From positions 1-5,948 of the forward strand of contig JABDJE010000253.1 of the NCBI GenBank assembly GCA_013002625.1: 5,948 nt of DNA. Direction: 5' to 3'. Made by a program: the position numbers and the translations under genes. Of this stretch, positions 1 to 5,948 are shown piece after piece. Source of the DNA: Saprospiraceae bacterium. GTDB taxonomy: Bacteria; Bacteroidota; Bacteroidia; Chitinophagales; Saprospiraceae. Numbering within the stretch: position 1 is the stretch's first letter; each line of letters begins with the position of its first letter. The notes below the pieces were generated by a model. That model saw only the letters and a list, made by a program, of their open reading frames with translations, made no database searches and was not told the DNA's origin.

Positions 1-3000
1 GCTGGATCTGGCGCTCCTTCAGACAGCGAACCGCCCCAAATTGTAGGAGATCTGCCTGAAGATATAACGATTAGTTGCGCTGATGACCTTCCTGATATGG
101 AAGTGCTCGAAGCTGAAGACGAATGCTCTTATGATTGCACTTCTGAACTACCTACAGACGATGCAAGTGCATTGGATCCATGTGGATTAGGAGAGGTAAT
201 TAGAACATGGCGCGTTTTTGATTGTGCAGGAAATGAAGGCACACCACACGTGCAATCTATTTTTGTTCAGGACTTTGATGCACCCGAAATAGATGATCCA
301 CCGGCTAATATTACCATCGCGTGTGATGATCCATTACCAGTTGCAGTAGAATTGGAAGCAGAAGATGATTGCGACATCAATGTTTCAGAAACAGACCTTC
401 CATTTGATGAGATAAGCAATTTAGACAGTGATGGAACAGGTGAGTTGCTCAGAACATGGTACGTTGAAGATTGCAGAGGGAACTTTGAAGAATATACCCA
501 GACTATTACACTTTTACCATTAACAGCGGATATTGTACAGGATGACATTTGTGCTGACAGCATCTTACTTTTTACCTCAGAATTTGATACCTACACCTGG
601 GAATATATTGATTCAATGGGTGTGGCCACTGACTTGAATGTTAATAATGATTCAATACTGGTTGGGCAGGCGGGCATATACAGATTGTCAGTTCAAAAAG
701 GCCTTTGCTCTGCAGTAGTGAGGGACACAATACTCATTGCAGAGCCTGTGGATTACACACTCGAAGAAGGCACCGTGTGCAGTGAATCTTTTGTTGGAAA
801 TACTGTAATCGACTTATTAAGTTTGATCCAATATAATTCAGTAGAAGATTCTATATCCATTTCAAATATTAATGGCAATGATATAAATAATCTGGTCATA
901 GATTTCGATGGTCAAATGGAAGGTATTGTTGCTTTTATTGTTGAATTATATGGAGACAGCATTTGCCCTCCTATCATGGATACCTTATATGTCAATGTTG
1001 TCGACTGCAGTTGTCCTGAGCTTTCAGATATAGGTGAAATCTGCCTGCTAGGCGTATTGGATACAATCCAATTAGATAGTTATTCACCACAAGGCTTCAA
1101 TGGAAGTTGGTCAATTAATCCGGTAGATTCAGAACTGACACTCATAGATAATCTTCTAATAATTGGTGCCCAAGCAAACGAAGCAAATTATACGCTGACT
1201 TTTACATTCGAAGACCCTGATATTAATGACAATTGTTTAAATCAGATGTCACCACCAAATCAGTCTGACTTGACCTTGGTGTCTCAGGAAGCTGTTGAAT
1301 TAAGTCCTGACTTTTCAGTCTGTAATCAAACCGGGGGCACACTGCCTGCTATGGTTGATCTCGATACTTTAGAGATTTCCCAGGGAACAGGCAGTTGGCA
1401 AACAAGCAGTCCAGTTGTTACAATAGCGCCAGATAATACTGTGGACTTCACAAATGTTCCACCGGACTTATATTATTTTACTTTAAGTTATAATGCTCAA
1501 GCTGGCAATTGTCCAAGCTCTGTAGATAGTATTGGGATAACTGTATTTGATTGTTCCTGCCCTCCAATAGGCGTAATTCCAGACTCAATAGTTTGCAATA
1601 ACACTTTACTTAACCTTTCAGATTTTGAGATAGCAGGAATAGGCACCTGGCAATATTTAGGCGATGGCCCAGATATTAATGCTGACCTTGACGCCGATCA
1701 AATTTTTAACACCGATGGCCTTGATTCAGGGTTTTATAGTTTTGAATTTAGCTTGGATAACCCATCGATGAATACAGCTTGCACTGCTACCTTGGTTTCA
1801 GTCGTCGAAGTGGTCAATACACCGGAAGCTGAATTAGCTATTCCTGATGTAAATGTGTGCAACGCCGTGAACAACGAAAATATCCCTGTAGTTTTTGATC
1901 TCAACAGCGCTTTGGACATTAATTCAGACCCGGGAATTTGGACTTCTTCTGCTTTTAATGGAGACTTATCCGATCCTTCAAATGTTTCTTTTGAAGGCAT
2001 AATGAGTGGTAGTTATTTATTCTCGTATCAAACAATAATTGCTCAGAATCTGGGATTGCCTTGCAGCGATACAACAGTCAATTTTACCATAACAGTTGAT
2101 GCATGTCAATGCCCTGATTTGCCAATATTGAATACTCAGACAGAGTATTGTTCAGAAAGCGGGCTCATAGATTTAACCCCAGTAAACCAAAGCGTAGGGC
2201 CAGGCAGTTGGACCTTAAATGGTCCAGGACAGACCGGGGTATCATTAACAGGGCAGAGTATTGATCTATCAGGATTTGACACCGGTGTTTACACCATCAG
2301 CTACACTTTTGATGATATGGCTGTTCCAGCAGTTTGCACAGATGAAACAATTGAATATTCATTTGAAATTTTTGCGCCCGTGGCATTAGATTTACCACCT
2401 GATGTGACAATATGTGATAGGGATGATCCTAATCAAGGGCCGGCTTCCATAGATTTTACGCTTATTGATCCAGGTGCAAATGGGCAATGGACTGCTCCTG
2501 GAAACTATACAGGGGATTTTACAGATATCAGTAATGTAAGCTTTGTTGGTTTTGAAGGAAATAGCTTCACTTTTACTTTCACATCGGATGAACCCGACAA
2601 TCCTTGCCCGCCTTCAGTAGCAAATTATATCGTGCAGGTTGTGGATTGTGGATGCCCAAATTTAATGGTTGCACAGATTCCTGATTTCTGTTCAATTGAC
2701 CCTGCAATTGATTTGAATGATTATTTAGATCAAAATGCAGTCGACGGAAATTGGTCCGTGGAAGATATGATGGGACAATTAATCCCATTAATGAATACTG
2801 AACTGGATCCGCAAATGCTTCCAGCTGGACAGTATGCTGTAAGCTACACAGCTACAGAGTCCGTTCCAATAGGTTGTGAAGATCAAATGACCGTACAATT
2901 TGAAATTTTTAAGGCGCCAGAGGCAGGCTTGGATAATGCGGATTCTTATTGCCTTGGCGATGTAATCCAAATAAGTCTCAACGCTTATTTAATTGACGCA

Positions 3001-4251
3001 GACCTTGGCGGTGTATGGAGTCAGAGCAGCGGCGAGACTTTAGGAATCGACGCGACCAGTCCCATCCTGGATATTAGTACCATGAATTCTGGCGTATATG
3101 AATTTAATTATCTAGTTGAAGGCGAAGGGCCCTGCTTGGATGACACAGCTCAGTTTGTTATTGAAATATTAGAACTCCCACAAATTGATGGCGGTTCAGA
3201 CCTTAGTATTGGTTGTAACAGCATGGAGGTAATACTTGGCAATGAAATCATGCCTCAAAGCAATATTGTTTATACCTGGTTTGATCCTTCTAATACACCC
3301 CTTTCGGGAAATGGCCCCACCGCAGTAGCTACATCTGGTGGAATTTATACTATGGAAGTTCTGGATATTAATACTGGATGTTTGAATTTTGATCAGGTAG
3401 AAGTCATTGAAGATCAATCATTTCCCCAGTTTTTGGTTTCTGGTGTTGACCCGGTTTGTTCCGATTTAAAGAGCGGAATGATCACAATTAGTCAGTTTTC
3501 TGGTGGTAATGGCTCATATAATATAAATATTGAGGGTCCAATTGAATTAGATACTTTTTCTTATTCTGGCGATGCTGTATTTTTAAATGGCTTACAATCA
3601 GGACTATATACCATAACCGTCGATAGTGATGGCTGTCCACCTTCACAGGTTATCATCGAATTATTAAGCCCGGCTAGCTTTGAGGTTAATGCGGGCCCTT
3701 CAACGCTATCATTTGAATTAGGCCAGGTGGTTAGTTTGAGTGTGGACCTTGAGGGTACTACGCTGGCCGAAATTCAATCCATAGAATGGTATACCAGTAC
3801 CGGAAATTTGATCTGTGGAACAGATCCTCTGAATTGTCAATCCCTAACTTATATGACTGACAATCAAGAGTTAATAATTGTTGAAGTTTCAGATTTACAA
3901 GGATGTATAGCAGTGGATTCCATCCGATTAATTCCATTTCAAACAGTCAATATCTACATGCCTAATATTATTAACCCAAGGGCTCAAGATGGAAACAATT
4001 TACTCAAGGTATTCAGCAATAATGCCATTTCAGATCTTACAGAATACATTGTTTATGATAGGTGGGGAAATATAGTGTATCAGGATTTAGACGGGAAATC
4101 ATTAACAGATCCAAATGAAATTTGGTGGAATGGTACGACAGATGGGTATAATGCCACCCCAGGTGTCTATGTAATTCAGATAAGTTACCAGGATCCAGAA
4201 GATTCAAATCGCGTAAAAACTGAAGCAAATACGGTTACCGTGTTATATTAA
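1..4251 (+). CDS. Giant multi-domain T9SS-exported adhesin-like protein, C-terminal part (5' end outside window)
   Basis: The reading frame is open from base 1, so the real start lies upstream; the first ATG at 97 falls inside a repeat module and is not the start. It stops at TAA 4249-4251, giving 1416 visible residues, numbered here from codon 1 at base 1. Modules in order: two HYR-like domains (about 11-173), an Ig/PKD-like domain (about 182-250), nine alternating Ig-like modules (about 251-1060), an Ig-like module (1061-1147, C1072 and C1127), a SprB-repeat-like module (1148-1229, C1153 and C1212), a pre-C-terminal module (1230-1313, C1272, C1279, C1302) and a CHU_C sorting domain (1314-1416). 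No catalytic motif or membrane helix is visible. Proteins built this way in Bacteroidota are secreted by the type IX system and act as cell-surface adhesins or matrix proteins; that role is inferred from architecture. Composition is very acidic, with almost no Lys/Arg between residues 242 and 1308. The ligand is unknown. Confidence 0.93.
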   Translation, partial: AGSGAPSDSEPPQIVGDLPEDITISCADDLPDMEVLEAEDECSYDCTSELPTDDASALDPCGLGEVIRTWRVFDCAGNEGTPHVQSIFVQDFDAPEIDDPPANITIACDDPLPVAVELEAEDDCDINVSETDLPFDEISNLDSDGTGELLRTWYVEDCRGNFEEYTQTITLLPLTADIVQDDICADSILLFTSEFDTYTWEYIDSMGVATDLNVNNDSILVGQAGIYRLSVQKGLCSAVVRDTILIAEPVDYTLEEGTVCSESFVGNTVIDLLSLIQYNSVEDSISISNINGNDINNLVIDFDGQMEGIVAFIVELYGDSICPPIMDTLYVNVVDCSCPELSDIGEICLLGVLDTIQLDSYSPQGFNGSWSINPVDSELTLIDNLLIIGAQANEANYTLTFTFEDPDINDNCLNQMSPPNQSDLTLVSQEAVELSPDFSVCNQTGGTLPAMVDLDTLEISQGTGSWQTSSPVVTIAPDNTVDFTNVPPDLYYFTLSYNAQAGNCPSSVDSIGITVFDCSCPPIGVIPDSIVCNNTLLNLSDFEIAGIGTWQYLGDGPDINADLDADQIFNTDGLDSGFYSFEFSLDNPSMNTACTATLVSVVEVVNTPEAELAIPDVNVCNAVNNENIPVVFDLNSALDINSDPGIWTSSAFNGDLSDPSNVSFEGIMSGSYLFSYQTIIAQNLGLPCSDTTVNFTITVDACQCPDLPILNTQTEYCSESGLIDLTPVNQSVGPGSWTLNGPGQTGVSLTGQSIDLSGFDTGVYTISYTFDDMAVPAVCTDETIEYSFEIFAPVALDLPPDVTICDRDDPNQGPASIDFTLIDPGANGQWTAPGNYTGDFTDISNVSFVGFEGNSFTFTFTSDEPDNPCPPSVANYIVQVVDCGCPNLMVAQIPDFCSIDPAIDLNDYLDQNAVDGNWSVEDMMGQLIPLMNTELDPQMLPAGQYAVSYTATESVPIGCEDQMTVQFEIFKAPEAGLDNADSYCLGDVIQISLNAYLIDADLGGVWSQSSGETLGIDATSPILDISTMNSGVYEFNYLVEGEGPCLDDTAQFVIEILELPQIDGGSDLSIGCNSMEVILGNEIMPQSNIVYTWFDPSNTPLSGNGPTAVATSGGIYTMEVLDINTGCLNFDQVEVIEDQSFPQFLVSGVDPVCSDLKSGMITISQFSGGNGSYNINIEGPIELDTFSYSGDAVFLNGLQSGLYTITVDSDGCPPSQVIIELLSPASFEVNAGPSTLSFELGQVVSLSVDLEGTTLAEIQSIEWYTSTGNLICGTDPLNCQSLTYMTDNQELIIVEVSDLQGCIAVDSIRLIPFQTVNIYMPNIINPRAQDGNNLLKVFSNNAISDLTEYIVYDRWGNIVYQDLDGKSLTDPNEIWWNGTTDGYNATPGVYVIQISYQDPEDSNRVKTEANTVTVLY
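31..519 (+). repeat. Two tandem HYR-like modules in the first protein
   Basis: Two homologous units of about 82 residues stand at residues 11-92 and 93-173. Shared features are a proline-plus-isoleucine entry (PPQI, APEI), an isoleucine-rich strand ending in Cys (DITISC, NITIAC), an acidic Asp/Glu stretch ending in a second Cys (EDEC, EDDC), then RTW and an aspartate-Cys pair before GN (DCAGN, DCRGN). Conserved cysteines are C26/C42/C75 and C108/C124/C158, spaced 16 and 33-34. This matches the general plan of the HYR (hyalin repeat) immunoglobulin-like fold, usually linked to cell adhesion. The first copy has two extra cysteines, C46 and C61. More copies probably lie upstream of the window. 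Confidence 0.75.
751..3180 (+). repeat. Nine-module alternating A/B Ig-like array with a six-cysteine register
   Basis: Residues 251-1060 hold modules of about 91 residues in the order B0-A1-B1-A2-B2-A3-B3-A4-B4. A modules open just after a Cys-x-Cys-Pro junction (C336/338, C518/520, C702/704, C883/885; spacing 182, 184, 181). B modules open with Asp then a Val/Ile-Cys or similar strand. Each module from A1 to B4 has a Gly-x-Trp at residues 370, 466, 550, 647, 737, 830, 918 and 1006, and a Gly-x-Tyr or similar strand in its second half. The remaining cysteines pair within modules at a nearly constant distance: 348/412, 532/594, 717/779, 897/959 in A, and 260/322, 441/504, 620/688, 805/869, 984/1045 in B. 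The pattern suggests beta-sandwich modules, each with one disulfide, joined in pairs by the CxC motif. I recognise the style from Bacteroidota surface proteins but cannot name a family. Copies are diverged, with no long exact DNA repeat seen, so this is an old duplication. Confidence 0.85.
3442..3687 (+). other. SprB-repeat-like module
   Basis: Residues 1148-1229 show the order typical of SprB-type repeats of gliding adhesins: Cys (C1153) followed by a short GMITI strand, a GGNGSY turn, a leucine-glycine-leucine-like LNGLQSG segment, YTITV, then an aspartate-Gly-Cys (C1212) and a closing strand ending in SP. SprB is the mobile surface adhesin of Flavobacterium gliding. A single copy of this repeat shows a shared fold and export route, not that this protein drives gliding. 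Confidence 0.6.
3940..4248 (+). other. CHU_C / gliding-motility-associated C-terminal sorting domain (T9SS type B)
   Basis: The last 103 residues (1314-1416) match the gliding-motility-associated C-terminal domain used as a type B type IX sorting signal. The opening strand and proline are seen as VNIYMPNIINP (1316-1326), followed by a DG pair (1330-1331) and a KVF strand. A YDRWGN motif (1352-1357), a Trp-Asn-Gly (1376-1378, for the usual Trp-Asp/Asn-Gly) and PGVYV (1387-1391) follow. The usual PNGDGxND segment is diverged here to PRAQDGNN. Unlike the rest of the protein, this domain has several Lys and Arg. It should direct the protein across the outer membrane and keep it surface-attached or released; type B proteins in several species depend on a dedicated PorP/SprF-like partner, which is not in this window. 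Confidence 0.9.
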
Positions 4252-4393
4252 AAAAACTATATATAATTGCCTATTAACGGATAATTTTTAGCAAATTGCA
4301 AGATAATTTGGCTCGCATAAAGACGAAATCACCTTTTGAGCCCAATTATCTAATTATTTTAAACCAGATTTTATAATCTCAATCTCATATTAT
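4252..4393. other. Intergenic spacer
   Basis: 142 AT-rich bases between the first stop and the second start. Apart from the inverted repeat at 4301-4351 and a tandem AATCTC pair at 4375-4386, I see no ORF, tRNA-like fold or riboswitch-like structure. The bases just before the ATG at 4394 show no Shine-Dalgarno match, as is usual in Bacteroidota, where AT-rich leaders are common. Confidence 0.7.
4301..4360 (+). terminator. Probable terminator hairpin after the first gene
   Basis: The left arm AGATAATTTGGCTC (4301-4314) pairs with the right arm GAGCCCAATTATCT (4338-4351), 13 of 14 positions with one T/C mismatch, around a 23-base loop. The short T-rich stretch AATTATTTT (4352-4360) follows on the plus strand. 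Its place 50 bases after the stop and before the next start fits a transcription terminator, implying the second gene has its own promoter. The loop is long and the T-run is broken, so it could instead be a processing or mRNA-stability structure. Confidence 0.5.
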
Positions 4394-4453
4394 ATGAATA
4401 AGTTCATAACGCTATGCTTGTTGCTGTGTGGCTTTTGTTATGTTACAAATGCA
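4394..4453 (+). other. Sec signal peptide of the second protein
   Basis: Residues 1-20 have a short basic start (MNK), a hydrophobic core rich in Leu and Cys (about 4-17) and a TNA cleavage site with Gln21 as the likely first mature residue. The ending Ala-Gln is common in Bacteroidota type I signal peptides. Cysteines at 8, 12 and 15 lie within the core and none has a proper lipobox before it, so I do not call it a lipoprotein. Confidence 0.88.
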
Positions 4454-5948
4454 CAACCTTTCTATTTGAGAGGAAGTCATGGAGCTCCCTGCGACTGGGG
4501 CAATACGAATGCTTCATGCGAACTGACAGATCCGGATAATGACGGAATCTACAGTCTAAACTTTTCGGCTCCATTTACGGGCCTTTATGAATTCAAAATT
4601 TATGACGGTGGTACTGGTACATGGTGGGGTGGTCCTTCTGGATCAAATGCCTGGTATGCCAGTAATTCTGGTCAAGGAATTTTGATTTCCTTTGATTCAA
4701 ACTTAAACCAAATTCATGTTGCAGGTGACTTGGCTTCGCAATCAAATATTTGCGCGCCAGGTGATTGGACCGTTCCAAATTGGAACAATGCTACACCTAC
4801 AAACAATGGATGTATCGACGTTGTTACGCCTGGAAACTATCAATATAAGCCTACATACTGCGGTACATGGGCTTCTTGGAGTCCAATTGATGGAACACGT
4901 GATATGAACGCCAGTAACTGGCAATTGAATACACTTGTTGCAAATCAGACAGAGTGTTTCACCTATAATGCCTCAACTGGACATGTATTGCCTCCGCCAC
5001 CTCCTCAAGGTTTCTATGTAAGAGGAACATTTGCTTGTGATTGGAATAACTTGAATTCAGGGTGCCAATTGGAAGACGATGGGTTTGGTAATTATTCCGT
5101 GACTTTAGATCTAGGTCCTGCTGCTCTTGGCTGTCAGGAATTTAAAATTTATGATGCTTCCAATAATTTATGGTATCCATCTGGTGCAAATGCCTGGTTT
5201 GATCATGTTGGAGGTGAAGTGACATTCTATTTGGACAATAATAACTTGGTAGGCGTTAAAGATCATAGCAATTTTGCTATATGTGCTCCAGGTAATTACA
5301 CGGAGCCTATGTGGAACAATTCTACACCAACATACTCAGTTGGGGGTGGCGTATATTGTTTTACTGTTCCCGTGGCAGGTTCTTATGAGTGGAAGCCTAC
5401 CTTCTGTGGTGAATGGAAGTCTTGGGAGCCAGGTTCTGGTGAGCGCTCAGTAAATGCTGAAAACTGGACTTTCACAACTGAATGTAACAATCAAAATGTC
5501 TGTGTAAGATATAATCCTAACAATGGTAGAATGGAGCCTGCTTTCACATCTGCTGAAAGTAGCGGAACAATGGCGTGCAATGATCACGTAAATGTGACCC
5601 TAAATGATCAATGCGATGCTGATATTGTATTCTCATTATTTGTGGAAGATGATGCTCAAATACCTCCACCAGCGTATTCTGTTGAAATCACAAATTCTGT
5701 AGGTACAGTTGTAACTTCTTACTCTGACTTTATCGGAGTTACATTAACCTATACTGTATTGGATAATTGTTCTGGAAATACATGTTGGGGAACAGTAACA
5801 TTTGAAGATAAAACACCACCAACAGTAGAATGTGACTGTCCGGTAGGTGGTGAGACAGGAATTGGAGACTACTCCGAAGACTGTACATTAACATGTTGGG
5901 AACTTCCATTATTAAAAGAAAAATACTGGGACAGATTAAGAGACAATC
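4394..5948 (+). CDS. Secreted Trp/Cys-rich protein with duplicated carbohydrate-binding-like units and HYR-like domain, N-terminal part (3' end outside window)
   Basis: The frame is open from ATG 4394 to the window edge, 518 complete codons without a stop. The start is fixed by an in-frame TGA at 4337, no other ATG between, and a signal peptide beginning right at this Met. After the signal peptide (1-20) come two tandem units (about 23-196 and 207-381) separated by five prolines (200-204), then a Cys-rich HYR-like domain from about 395. Each unit starts with a Phe-Tyr-x-Arg-Gly strand and a CDW motif. This resembles the X25/CBM-like beta-sandwich modules of pullulanase-type proteins; I infer glycan binding from that resemblance and the exposed tryptophans, not from a proven match. 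No glycosidase catalytic domain is visible, but one could lie beyond the window. Given its start and neighbour, the protein is probably also a type IX substrate, but its C-terminus cannot be seen. Confidence 0.9.
   Translation, partial: MNKFITLCLLLCGFCYVTNAQPFYLRGSHGAPCDWGNTNASCELTDPDNDGIYSLNFSAPFTGLYEFKIYDGGTGTWWGGPSGSNAWYASNSGQGILISFDSNLNQIHVAGDLASQSNICAPGDWTVPNWNNATPTNNGCIDVVTPGNYQYKPTYCGTWASWSPIDGTRDMNASNWQLNTLVANQTECFTYNASTGHVLPPPPPQGFYVRGTFACDWNNLNSGCQLEDDGFGNYSVTLDLGPAALGCQEFKIYDASNNLWYPSGANAWFDHVGGEVTFYLDNNNLVGVKDHSNFAICAPGNYTEPMWNNSTPTYSVGGGVYCFTVPVAGSYEWKPTFCGEWKSWEPGSGERSVNAENWTFTTECNNQNVCVRYNPNNGRMEPAFTSAESSGTMACNDHVNVTLNDQCDADIVFSLFVEDDAQIPPPAYSVEITNSVGTVVTSYSDFIGVTLTYTVLDNCSGNTCWGTVTFEDKTPPTVECDCPVGGETGIGDYSEDCTLTCWELPLLKEKYWDRLRDN
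4460..5539 (+). repeat. Two tandem ~182-residue CBM-like units in the second protein
   Basis: Unit 1 (residues 23-196) and unit 2 (207-381) align along their whole length. Matching landmarks are FYLRG/FYVRG (23, 207), C-x8-C with an internal DW (C33/C42 and C215/C224), EFKIYD in both, NAWY/NAWF (W87, W268), CAPG followed by WNN (C120, C297), YKPTYCG/WKPTFCG (C156, C338) followed by W-x2-W, and a last Cys before a Tyr-Asn (C188, C370). The distances C140-C156 and C322-C338 are both 16, and C156-C188 and C338-C370 are both 32. Each unit looks like two beta-sandwich halves, giving four in all. Unit 2 has extra cysteines at 247 and 364. The clear protein similarity with diverged DNA indicates an old in-gene duplication. 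Confidence 0.85.
5576..5948 (+). other. HYR-like Cys-rich domain of the second protein (continues past window)
   Basis: Residues 395-476 run from a CNDHVNVTLND strand to an SGNTCWGTVTFEDKTPP ending. An acidic, proline-rich middle and a LTYTVLDNC segment lie between. The CWG followed by E-D-K-x-P-P is the usual way these domains of Saprospiria-type secreted proteins hand over to the next module, which begins with a Cys-x-Cys (480, 482) and is followed by a further Cys pair in DCTLTC. More tandem modules of the same kind are likely to the right. It differs in sequence from the HYR-like modules of the first protein but shares the Asp-x-x-Pro-Pro style junction. Confidence 0.65.

Noticed and set aside
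97..99. ATG at 97 as the start of the first gene
   Set aside because: The frame is open to base 1, and codons 11-32 encode the start of the same HYR-like module, so the coding region extends upstream of the window.
751..3180. Recent DNA-level tandem repeat or recombination hotspot
   Set aside because: The modules match only at key protein positions. I see no long identical DNA stretch between copies, so a recent expansion is not supported.
4355..4377. Promoter elements for the second gene: TATTTTAA (4355-4362, like the Bacteroidota TAnnTTTG -7 box) with TTG at 4336-4338, and TATAAT (4372-4377)
   Set aside because: The region is so AT-rich that such matches are expected by chance. The -7 match is incomplete, its spacing to TTG (16 bases) is short, and TATAAT has no fitting -35 and lies close to the ATG.
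4394..4453. Lipoprotein signal in the second protein
   Set aside because: Cysteines 8, 12 and 15 are in the hydrophobic core, but none is preceded by a lipobox; the TNA-Gln site fits ordinary signal peptidase cleavage better.
267..4924. Open frames of 60-98 codons on the minus strand and a 63-codon plus-strand frame at 4716-4907
   Set aside because: All lie inside the two large genes in other frames, have low-complexity or unmotivated translations, and show no domain or start context. The large genes are supported by module repeats across the same stretches.
1..5948. CRISPR array, tRNA/rRNA, insertion sequence, phage or defence genes
   Set aside because: No short spaced direct repeats, tRNA-like folds, terminal inverted repeats, transposase or nuclease motifs were found on either strand.

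Overview
The window holds two same-strand genes for large exported proteins, both cut by the window edges, and a 142-base spacer between them. The source is most likely a member of the Bacteroidota. The first protein ends in a gliding-motility-associated C-terminal (CHU_C type, type IX secretion type B) sorting domain. No Shine-Dalgarno-like sequence precedes the second start, and the DNA is moderately AT-rich. Long secreted proteins mixing HYR-like, Ig/PKD-like and CHU_C domains are especially common in the Saprospiria (Lewinella/Haliscomenobacter-type bacteria). That narrower placement is an inference.

Bases 1-4251 are the 3' part of a giant surface or secreted protein, 1416 residues visible and open at the left edge. 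In order it carries two HYR-like modules, one Ig/PKD-like module, a nine-module alternating Ig-like array (B0-A1-B1-A2-B2-A3-B3-A4-B4), an Ig-like module, a SprB-repeat-like module, a Cys-containing pre-C-terminal module, and the CHU_C sorting domain. The array has a period of about 182 residues and a fixed six-cysteine register. A stretch of more than 1000 residues covering the array and the modules after it contains only three Lys/Arg residues. Basic residues return just before and within the sorting domain.

Bases 4252-4393 are non-coding. They hold an imperfect 14-base inverted repeat that probably ends transcription of the first gene, followed by an AT-rich leader. Bases 4394-5948 are the 5' part of a second exported protein, 518 complete codons and open at the right edge. 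It has a signal peptide, two tandem copies of a Trp/Cys-rich unit of about 182 residues that resembles carbohydrate-binding modules, and a Cys-rich HYR-like domain that runs toward the window end.

The two genes probably supply extracellular adhesion or glycan-binding proteins delivered through the Sec and type IX pathways. No enzyme active site, RNA gene, mobile element or CRISPR array is visible. I see no defence or biosynthetic system. The unusual material is the architecture and composition of the two proteins.
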